Below, piece by piece: positions 18,316-24,207 of a stretch of DNA of 56,119 nucleotides. The position numbers and the translations under genes are program-made. Below the pieces are notes generated by a model. It was not told where the DNA came from and searched no databases. It was given only the letters and a program-made list of their open reading frames with translations. Positions within the stretch are counted from its first letter, which is position 1. Each line of letters starts with the position of its first letter. Location: positions 1 through 56,119 of the forward strand of contig JAJTID010000061.1 in the NCBI GenBank assembly GCA_021300155.1, written 5' to 3'. Origin of the DNA: Pirellula sp. (GTDB taxonomy: Bacteria > Planctomycetota > Planctomycetia > Pirellulales > Pirellulaceae).

Positions 18316-20622
18316 TTATGGAGCGAGATTAAGTCGCGGTTTTCGGGACCGGATCAACTCACTTTCGTAGGCTTCACGGGCCGTGGTCGAAAGCGCTGGT
18401 GAACCGGGCCCAAAAACGTGCATCTCCAGCGTAATTCGATCCAGGTCTTGCTCTCCAAGATACTTGGCGAGCGATTTGCGATCCGATCCCGAAAGATGCT
18501 TGGTCAGTCTTGTTCGCAGATTGTTCGATTGACCAATGTACAAGTAACCAGTGCTATCACGAAAAATATAGACTCCGGGTTGCTCAGAGATGCTATCCAG
18601 ATTCTCCAAGACTTCTCCGATCGGCATTTCGTGAATTGTGGCGTGCCAATCAGTTACGCGTTGTAGAAGCTCTGGTTTTAGCGCACGTGACTTTCGCAAT
18701 TTCAATGCCGCTTTCCGAAGGGAGTAAGCGTCATTCGAATTAGCGATCGCGAGTCCAATCGAATCGAACTCTTTGAGCAGTTCAGGATCCACGAACCACT
18801 GATCTGATGCAATGGAGTAGCGATCGTGCATCAACCTGCTAGCTATTTCTGCAGCGACCAAGAATTCATCGACGTCAGAATCGCTCCGCCGCGTGGATTT
18901 CACATCGAGTTTGTCCGATTTTCGCAATTGAACCAATCGTTGCAGCAACTCTTTGTCCGAGCGTTTAGATGTCCCCGCCCCACCTAGTTCTCTACAGGCA
19001 TTCAGGAAACTGGCGCGACGTTCATCGTGGATCAAGACTTCGTCCACACTCCATCCATCATGGGATCGTTCAAACGCTTGGCGCAGCTTGGCATCTTCTT
19101 CCGCACTGAACTTGACGGACTCCGAAGAGGAAAGTCTTGCTTCTTGCATAGCCTGCAATGAGTGGCTGCACACAATACCGATAACGCAAGCAAGCAGTAG
19201 GACAGACAATGCGCTGGACGTTGCGATCTTTTCCGCCGTCATTCTTGCAAGTCGAATGCACTGAGGAATCCCGACCCCGTCGAATGCATTGCCGATGATA
19301 CTTAAGTTCTTCGTCGATTCTAAATGATTGCGAATGTCTTGGACGACATTGCAATGGCCGATCAAATACTGAGGCATAGCACTATTCCAGCGAACCAATT
19401 TCTGCCACATCGGAGGGCTCGTTACTCCCAATAAAGACTTCGACTCCTTGATCGCAATCGCGAGCAACGATTCGTCTGACTGGTCCATCAGTTCCGGCCG
19501 GACCGCACCGCCCATGAAGACTCGCGCGAGGACTGTATCGGCAGGGCAACGCTCCGCATACTTCTCGCTCGATAGGCTAATCGCTAAGGTATCTCGATTC
19601 TCCACCTTGGGAATCACGATTCCAAAGCACATGGACTCCGGGCGGATCTCACTTTTTCGAATTGCCAGTATCGCAACTGCGGAAGATGCATACGGAATTC
19701 GATCAAGCAACGCGGAAGTGTCTGGGTTGACACCTTCAATTAACTTAGAAGCGACCCAACTGGGAGTCGCTACGCAAACATGATCGTATTCCTTATCGAT
19801 CAAAGCTGAGTTGTTCGACGCGATTTTTAGTTTGCCGTTGGATGTATAGGCTAGATTATCGACTTTCGTGCTCAGATGAAGTTGGCTTTTGAGTTGTGCG
19901 CGAATCGTGTTCATCCACCATGACATTCCAAGCTTCGGTGCCATGAACTGATCGTACCGTGCTCCAGTCGCTTTCCTTGCCATCGTGTCACTGCGTTGTT
20001 CGCTTTTTCTCTTGGCGAAGGCGGCACGTATCAGTCCTCCATGGCTCTTTTCCATCTCGACAAACTGCGCCATCGTCGCTTTCATGCTGAGCGTCTCTGA
20101 TCTCGCAGTAAAGATGCCTCCGACGATCGGCTCCACAAGACGATCAAAGCACTCGCGTCCAAGGCGTCTCACAGCAAACGACTCAACACTCTCGTCTTCG
20201 TCGAGACGTCGAGCCTTGACGAAATACTCGCCCAGTATGCGAAGGCGCCCAGGCAACGATAGGATTGGCGACATAAGAATTGCGGCCATTTGGGTAGGTT
20301 GCATGAGCGAGAAGCCGTTAGGTATCGGATAGACTCGCCCTGCTTGGACAACTTGCGCGAAGCGGTACTTGGGATTAGGAGAGACAAACTCGTTCCGAAT
20401 CCCCATCCCTTCGATAAGCTTGAGTCCATCGGGTGCGAGTGTCGCGATATTGTCTGCTCCCAACTCGGCCAAAAATGGCGACTCCGTATGAGTTTGAATA
20501 ACACCGCCGACTCGGTCCGTTGCTTCGATCAAATCGATATGGGCGTTGGGAAGGAGTCGTTCCAAGTACCAGGCACAGGACAAACCGCTGACACCCGCAC
20601 CGATTATTGCAATTTTCGCCAC
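18316..20622 (-). CDS. hemY: Protoporphyrinogen oxidase fused to TM segment and GIY-YIG nuclease domain
   Basis: A 768-residue fusion. Residues 1-467 are an oxygen-dependent protoporphyrinogen oxidase (protoporphyrinogen IX to protoporphyrin IX): FAD-binding IAIIGAGVSGLSCAWYLE, LIEATDRVGGVIQT, ELGADNI, LVEPIVGGIFTARSETLSM and the usual end, NAFDGVGIPQCIRLARMTAEKI. Right after comes a hydrophobic stretch that looks like a signal peptide or TM helix (SALSVLLLACVIGIVCSHSLQA), then about 190 unassigned residues, and from residue 681 a complete GIY-YIG domain: PGVYIF, YLYIGQ, the arginine in NLRTRL, the glutamate in REAYESELI and RKPRLN. The ORF is continuous with no stop at the junction; an in-frame ATG at 19242 (M461) would start a signal-peptide GIY-YIG protein. 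I use the GTG at 20622, which gives VAKIAIIGAG; an upstream TTG at 20703 adds 27 unlikely residues. Not known to me in this arrangement. Confidence 0.85.
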   Translation of the reverse strand: MAKIAIIGAGVSGLSCAWYLERLLPNAHIDLIEATDRVGGVIQTHTESPFLAELGADNIATLAPDGLKLIEGMGIRNEFVSPNPKYRFAQVVQAGRVYPIPNGFSLMQPTQMAAILMSPILSLPGRLRILGEYFVKARRLDEDESVESFAVRRLGRECFDRLVEPIVGGIFTARSETLSMKATMAQFVEMEKSHGGLIRAAFAKRKSEQRSDTMARKATGARYDQFMAPKLGMSWWMNTIRAQLKSQLHLSTKVDNLAYTSNGKLKIASNNSALIDKEYDHVCVATPSWVASKLIEGVNPDTSALLDRIPYASSAVAILAIRKSEIRPESMCFGIVIPKVENRDTLAISLSSEKYAERCPADTVLARVFMGGAVRPELMDQSDESLLAIAIKESKSLLGVTSPPMWQKLVRWNSAMPQYLIGHCNVVQDIRNHLESTKNLSIIGNAFDGVGIPQCIRLARMTAEKIATSSALSVLLLACVIGIVCSHSLQAMQEARLSSSESVKFSAEEDAKLRQAFERSHDGWSVDEVLIHDERRASFLNACRELGGAGTSKRSDKELLQRLVQLRKSDKLDVKSTRRSDSDVDEFLVAAEIASRLMHDRYSIASDQWFVDPELLKEFDSIGLAIANSNDAYSLRKAALKLRKSRALKPELLQRVTDWHATIHEMPIGEVLENLDSISEQPGVYIFRDSTGYLYIGQSNNLRTRLTKHLSGSDRKSLAKYLGEQDLDRITLEMHVFGPGSPALSTTAREAYESELIRSRKPRLNLAP

Positions 20623-20732
20623 GCCATCGTTCTCAAACTCGTGTATGAAGTGGCAGATCGACAGATAGGATACTGAGGACCGGATAGACCGAGCGAGTAT
20701 CAACTGATGTCGAATGCCAAAACGCCAGCTAG

Positions 20733-20764
20733 CTAGTATACTAGAAACATACCATTTGAAATGG
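20733..20764. promoter_or_regulatory. Two adjacent palindromes in a divergent promoter region
   Basis: CTAGTATACTAG (20733-20744) is a perfect 12-bp palindrome containing TATACT on both strands, usable as a -10 element in either direction. Eight bases on, CCATTTGAAATGG (20752-20764) is a perfect 6-bp inverted repeat with one central base. They sit between the leftward hemY fusion and the rightward gene at 20806. Promoter/operator function is inference. Confidence 0.35.
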
Positions 20765-20805
20765 ATTCCGCTCGCCCTTCATAACAGAAAACAAGGGCTG
20801 ATACG

Positions 20806-21036
20806 GTGAGAGTTCTGTTTTTGTTTTCGATTGGTTTGGTTTGTTGCGTGCCCATAACCATCCGAGCGGTTTGGATCTCCCACTACGATTATTCCCGCTA
20901 CGATTATTATGGGAAGCCGGAAAGCAAGATGTATGGTTTCGTTTACCCACTTTTTGTGTGCGGCTCTATTTCGACTATTGCTGCTTTTTATTTTCTGATT
21001 CGAGAAGAACGACGTAAGCAATCTGCAAGAGCTTAA
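20806..21036 (+). CDS. Small two-TM membrane protein, unknown
   Basis: A 76-residue frame starting at a GTG. It encodes a hydrophobic N-terminus (VLFLFSIGLVCCVPITIRAVW), a polar Tyr-rich loop (SHYDYSRYDYYGKPESKMYG), a second hydrophobic helix (FVYPLFVCGSISTIAAFYFLI) and a basic tail (REERRKQSARA), the layout of a genuine small membrane protein with both ends in the cytoplasm. I know no family. No strong Shine-Dalgarno precedes the GTG. It lies just downstream of a palindromic putative promoter. Confidence 0.5.
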   Translation: MRVLFLFSIGLVCCVPITIRAVWISHYDYSRYDYYGKPESKMYGFVYPLFVCGSISTIAAFYFLIREERRKQSARA

Positions 21037-21377
21037 GAATCGCGATGTTTACTCGAAAGCCGGATTCGAACGCGAGCACCGTCGTCGACTGAGCAAGACT
21101 AAGAGCACGGAAAACCTGAAAACGGAACATTTCGAAGCCACAAACACGCAACTTCAAAACCGACGCTTCGGGGGCATGTGTCAATCCATAAAATCAACAA
21201 GCCGAAACGCTAGGAAAATCCATAATGATCGGAACAAATGGTACAGGTCTTAAACGCATGTACGGAGAAATCCAATCGGTTAGGTCGAAAGGAGTTGTTG
21301 ATTCTGGGTACAATAAAGATGTTCGTTTTGGATAGGATCGTGTAGTTTTTTCTATGAAGCAACAAGGAAACAGACAA
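21037..21377. other. Intergenic region, no gene recognised
   Basis: About 340 nt between the small membrane protein and the coiled-coil protein. A GTTCGAATCC string on the minus strand near 21060 looks like a tRNA T-loop, but its flanks do not pair and no tRNA can be built. A minus-strand frame at 21194-21709 is antisense to the coiled-coil gene and serine-rich by composition. Nothing else seen. Confidence 0.4.
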
Positions 21378-22115
21378 ATGAAGCGGGCAGCACTTCCAAT
21401 TGTCATGCTGGGACTTTTACTCTCCAGTAATATTGGCTCGGCCGTTGCATCGGACGCAGATGAACTTCGCGACCGGGCGAAAGCGATGCGTGCTAAGGCC
21501 GCTGCACTAGCGGAACAAGGAAACAAAGACCACGCTCGGCGAATTGAATTGGAGGCCGAAGAACTGCTTGAAATTGCGGAGCGGCTTGAGGCATCCAACA
21601 ACGGCAAGTTTGGAAAAGATGTCGGTCCCAGCATCGATCGAGAAGCATTCCAACTCAAGGATCGTCTGCAAGATTTGCTCCACAAAGAGCGAAGCATGCG
21701 AGACGGCAATGCCGCTGGATCAGATTTGCAACGAGTGCGCGAAGAGATCTCTGAGATCGAACGATCGCTTCAAAAGATTCATCGCCATCACCCAGACAAA
21801 GCCGAGAATCGACCCGAATTCCGAGCCCAAATTGCAAAGCTTGAGAAAGCGGGGCATCGTATACACCAACTTCGCGTAGCAGCAGAACACCTTAAGCTCG
21901 CTGAAGAGCACGATCTCGCGCACAAAGTAATGGAGAAAGCAGAGATTATCGAACGCGACGTGCATGAAGCCAAACGGCGATTGGCTGCCGAAATGCACCC
22001 TGAGCTGGATCAGATCAAAGGGAAGCCAGATGTCGTAGAACAACTCAAGGAAGAGAATGAACGATTGAAGAACGAACTTCGAGAGCTTAAGCAAAACTTC
22101 GACAAGCGTCGTTAA
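21378..22115 (+). CDS. Secreted coiled-coil protein, unknown
   Basis: A 245-residue exported protein. The signal peptide MKRAALPIVMLGLLLSSNIG...AVASD is followed by almost uninterrupted charged helix with heptad-like spacing (RAKAMRAKAAALAEQGNKDH, LEAEELLEIAERLE, VREEISEIERSLQKI) and a classic coiled coil at the end (VEQLKEENERLKNELRELKQ). I choose the ATG at 21378 because AAGGAAA lies 9 nt before it and it gives a clean signal peptide; an ATG at 21354 adds only MKQQGNRQ and has no ribosome site. Function unknown; a periplasmic or envelope structural or adaptor role would fit. Confidence 0.75.
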   Translation: MKRAALPIVMLGLLLSSNIGSAVASDADELRDRAKAMRAKAAALAEQGNKDHARRIELEAEELLEIAERLEASNNGKFGKDVGPSIDREAFQLKDRLQDLLHKERSMRDGNAAGSDLQRVREEISEIERSLQKIHRHHPDKAENRPEFRAQIAKLEKAGHRIHQLRVAAEHLKLAEEHDLAHKVMEKAEIIERDVHEAKRRLAAEMHPELDQIKGKPDVVEQLKEENERLKNELRELKQNFDKRR

Positions 22116-22214
22116 GTTCCCACATCTCGGAGCTTGTTGCGTGAGGACCGTTGATCGGATTTTTGATTGTTTGTTGATTTAATGGTTTTGCCGTATAGCG
22201 AAGAGTTCATCACA

Positions 22215-22362
22215 ACCCAACGCGTGAGCGAGGGGCGTATAATCCCACGGAATCCCTCGCTTACGCGTCGGGTTGGGATTAATGCAACAAGCCCTTACGC
22301 GTCGGGTTGGGATTAAAGCAACATGCCGTTACGCGTCGGGTTGGGATTAAAGCGATAGCCGT
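22215..22362. repeat. Hairpin plus three tandem 34-bp repeats
   Basis: Left arm 22215-22235 (AACCCAACGCGTGAGCGAGGG) pairs with 22255-22275 in 19 of 21 positions. The right arm belongs to a unit TTACGCGTCGGGTTGGGATT plus AA, repeated at 22262, 22296 and 22330 with a 34-bp period; the 11-12 nt between units are also similar (TGCAACAAGCCC, AGCAACATGCCG). The array lies between the coiled-coil gene and the small membrane protein on the opposite strand. The arm GCGTGAGCGA also forms the hairpin at 23604-23648. It reads as a REP/BIME-like element; no transposase is nearby. Confidence 0.75.
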
Positions 22363-22403
22363 ATAAGTTAAGGGCTGGGCAATGAATGGATCGCGTTCTC
22401 AAC

Positions 22404-22589
22404 CTACGCTCCGATGAAATCGCCGTCCTCGTTGTAGCGGACCAAAGCAAAGTAGAAAAAGTTTACGATCATCATCGGAATGACCACGAAGAATACCGGG
22501 CTGACGAAGAAAATCAGCAGCCCAGTGACGATCGTATAGGCCAACCACAACCACCAGGTCTGCTTCAGGAACTTTGTGTAACGTTTCAT
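22404..22589 (-). CDS. Small conserved-looking membrane protein
   Basis: A 61-residue protein: basic N-terminus (MKRYTKFLKQTWWLWL), two overlapping hydrophobic helices (YTIVTGLLIFFVSPVFFVVI, MMIVNFFYFALV) and an acidic tail RYNEDGDFIGA. The ATG at 22589 is preceded by GATCGAAAG; the frame is open upstream to 22685 but those 32 residues are less plausible. I recall similar short proteins in other Pirellulaceae but cannot name a family. It lies downstream of the tRNA-Asp terminator. Confidence 0.55.
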   Translation of the reverse strand: MKRYTKFLKQTWWLWLAYTIVTGLLIFFVSPVFFVVIPMMIVNFFYFALVRYNEDGDFIGA

Positions 22590-22691
22590 CTTTCGATCCA
22601 AGTTCGAGTGTTTGGCGTATCCACAAAAATGGCGACCAGACCATCTGGTCGGCCAAGCCCGCAAAAAACCAAGTTGAAAAAACAAGCGAAA

Positions 22692-22725
22692 TAAAAAAAC
22701 CCCAGACGAGACGTCCAGGGTTTTT
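22692..22725 (-). terminator. Rho-independent terminator after tRNA-Asp
   Basis: On the minus strand, 7 nt after the tRNA, CCCTGGACG and CGTCTGGGG form a 9-bp stem (with two G-T pairs) over a 3-nt loop, followed by a run of Ts (A-run at 22692-22699 on the plus strand). Short distance to the tRNA end makes it the likely terminator of that transcript. Confidence 0.8.
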
Positions 22726-22732
22726 GATGAGG

Positions 22733-22806
22733 CGAGGTCGACGGGGCTCGAACCCGCAACCTCCGGATCGACAGTCCGGTGCTCTAACCAATTGAGCTAC
22801 GACCCC
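22733..22806 (-). tRNA. tRNA-Asp (GTC)
   Basis: The minus strand folds as a full cloverleaf: acceptor GGGGTCG with CGACCTC (one G-T pair), D arm GCTCAATTGGTTAGAGC, anticodon arm with loop CTGTCGA giving anticodon GTC, T arm GCGGG-TTCGAGC-CCCGT, and discriminator G as expected for tRNA-Asp. The 3' CCA is not encoded (CCT follows). It is 74 nt long. A protein frame across this region (22399-22791) is a shadow. Confidence 0.96.
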
Positions 22807-22970
22807 TCATGTGCAACGGATTATAGCCCCACGAACTTGCCCCGCAAGCGTTGTTTGGTCTGCCAAGCGAGCTTTTTTAATCGGCCAAGTGTCGCTTGTA
22901 ACGTCTTTTCCTTAGAACACCGGATTGACCGTCGTTCCTGTTTTCGTAAGCCCACTATTTTGCCGGACCA

Positions 22971-23522
22971 TTATTTTGCGGGCTTGTCCGGCGCTTTGTT
23001 TTCTTTGCGATAATCCCACGGAGCCGTTGGCGAACTATTTTTCCACAGTCCTTTCTTAGCTTCTTTCGCTTCCGTTTCCAATTTCGCCAAGGCTTCGGAT
23101 TTGTTGTAGCGTTTAAAATGCCAAGCCATTCCCGACTTTAGCATTTCCGAATTGATGTGTGTTTCGCCAACGTAAACTTGGGCTAGCAGTCGCTCAAAGT
23201 TATCCTTGGCTTTCCAGCTAATCCATAGTTCCTTTTTCTCGATCATTTTCGCCAGCGCCTCGGACGATTCTTTTCCGAACTCCTGCTTCAATTCTGGAGC
23301 GTCGAGCCCCTCAAGCTGGACTTCGTACTCTTTGTTGTCCTTGGGATCCAAGACAAGAACGGAATCGCCATCGATCACCCGCTTAACCGTCACCTGTAGG
23401 GTCGTCTCAGGCTTCGGTCCGTCGGTCTTTTCTTGAGATTTCCCTGGAACAGGAAGCATGAGAGGACATCCCAAACTTAGTGCTGTAACAATGCTGTGAA
23501 ACAGCCTGAAAAACCCGTTCAT
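22971..23522 (-). CDS. Exported thermonuclease (SNase)-like protein
   Basis: A 183-residue staphylococcal-nuclease-fold protein with a likely signal peptide (FHSIVTALSLGCPLMLPVPG) and a K/P-rich tail. Matching to SNase: VIDGDSVLV (D51, D53) holds the Ca2+-binding aspartates, LDAPE has D74 and E77 (SNase D40 and E43), and FERLLAQVY gives R111 (SNase R87). However, the residue equal to SNase R35 is Q69 in VQLEGLDAPE, so one catalytic arginine is missing. It may be a weak nuclease, or bind nucleic acids or protein without cutting. The ATG at 23522 is the only sensible start. It is leftward, ahead of tRNA-Asp but 160 nt away. Confidence 0.85.
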   Translation of the reverse strand: MNGFFRLFHSIVTALSLGCPLMLPVPGKSQEKTDGPKPETTLQVTVKRVIDGDSVLVLDPKDNKEYEVQLEGLDAPELKQEFGKESSEALAKMIEKKELWISWKAKDNFERLLAQVYVGETHINSEMLKSGMAWHFKRYNKSEALAKLETEAKEAKKGLWKNSSPTAPWDYRKENKAPDKPAK

Positions 23523-23881
23523 ACCTGGTTCCTTTATGACAAACGAATGACAATTGACGACATCGAAGTACCATGATGGCGAGACCGTTGCTACTATCTC
23601 ACTCCGCAGCGTGAGCGAAGCATTCTGCGTCCCTCGCTCACGCTGCGGGTTAGGAAAGAGGCCTCCGGCAATTCCACTAGAACAAATAGTTCAACACGCT
23701 CTTTCGATTTGGATTCCGCCCTCGGCTAACCTTACTACGATTTCGCATCCTTAGTATAACGATCGATCGTGAGACGATTTGCGGTTCTATGTTGTAGATG
23801 TGCGAATTTTCGATGAAGTCGCTATAATCTCGAATACCCGCGTCCTATCATCCGCCACGATTCATCTCGAACACGCTAGAC
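23523..23881. other. Intergenic region with hairpin repeat and -10 box
   Basis: About 360 nt between divergent genes. It contains the perfect hairpin at 23604-23648, a TATAAT at 23823-23828 that is probably the -10 of the acylphosphatase/oxidoreductase transcript (no good -35 at the right distance), and the first half of a tandem 15-bp duplication described separately. No protein gene seen. Confidence 0.5.
23604..23648. repeat. Perfect 15-bp stem hairpin repeat (GCGTGAGCGA family)
   Basis: CCGCAGCGTGAGCGA at 23604-23618 and its exact reverse complement at 23634-23648 enclose a 15-nt loop. The arm sequence GCGTGAGCGA is shared with the element at 22215-22275, so these are two members of one dispersed family 1.4 kb apart, flanking the 22404 gene, tRNA-Asp and the SNase gene. 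Confidence 0.75.
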
Positions 23882-23898
23882 ATGAACACGCTAGACAT
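23869..23898 (+). repeat. Tandem 15-bp duplication carrying two start codons
   Basis: GAACACGCTAGACAT occurs twice in a row (23869-23883 and 23884-23898). Each copy is followed by G, making ATGs at 23882 and 23897, both in the acylphosphatase frame. The 15-bp period keeps the frame, so either ATG gives a working protein. Confidence 0.85.
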
Positions 23899-24181
23899 GA
23901 ACTCCGCCATCCAACGAAGAGTAACAAGCTTTGTGAGCGGCCGCGTCCAGGGGGTCGGATTCCGTTTTCACACAAAGGAAGTAGCCAAGAAATTCGCGGT
24001 CATGGGAACGGTAGAGAACCTTGCGGACGGACGAGTCATGATTGTTGCCGAAGGAATTCTAGATGAGGTCCATCGGTTTTTGGATGCGGTTGAAAATCCA
24101 ATGGCAGGCAACGTCCACAAAATGGAGCGTTTCGAAAGCGAAGCGTCTCTCGAATTCTCGAGTTTCACTCCCCTCTGGTAA
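23882..24181 (+). CDS. acyP: Acylphosphatase
   Basis: Hydrolyses acyl phosphates such as 1,3-bisphosphoglycerate or carbamoyl phosphate in the cytoplasm. The 99 residues (94 from the second ATG) cover the family. The signature GRVQGVGFRFHT carries the phosphate-binding arginine R28, and GTVENLADGRVMIVAEG carries the catalytic asparagine N46. The C-terminus (FSSFTPLW) is less like the usual FxIR/Y ending. The start is ambiguous because a 15-bp duplication provides ATGs at 23882 and 23897. The molybdopterin oxidoreductase starts 26 nt downstream; co-transcription is likely. Confidence 0.93.
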   Translation: MNTLDMNSAIQRRVTSFVSGRVQGVGFRFHTKEVAKKFAVMGTVENLADGRVMIVAEGILDEVHRFLDAVENPMAGNVHKMERFESEASLEFSSFTPLW

Positions 24182-24207
24182 GTACTCACGTCTTCAAAGT
24201 AGTCGCT

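Noticed and set aside
21040-21110. tRNA-like T-loop string GTTCGAATCC on the minus strand
   Set aside because: Flanking bases do not form a T stem and no anticodon arm or acceptor can be built.
21194-21709. 171-codon minus-strand frame, Ser/Ala-rich
   Set aside because: Antisense to the start of the coiled-coil gene, which has a clear signal peptide and codon pattern.
22262-22362. Possible mini CRISPR array
   Set aside because: Only three units, 11-12-nt near-identical intervals instead of unique spacers, and no cas genes; better explained as a REP-like array.
22399-22791. 130-codon minus-strand frame through the tRNA region
   Set aside because: Translates across tRNA-Asp and its terminator and overlaps the more plausible small membrane protein.
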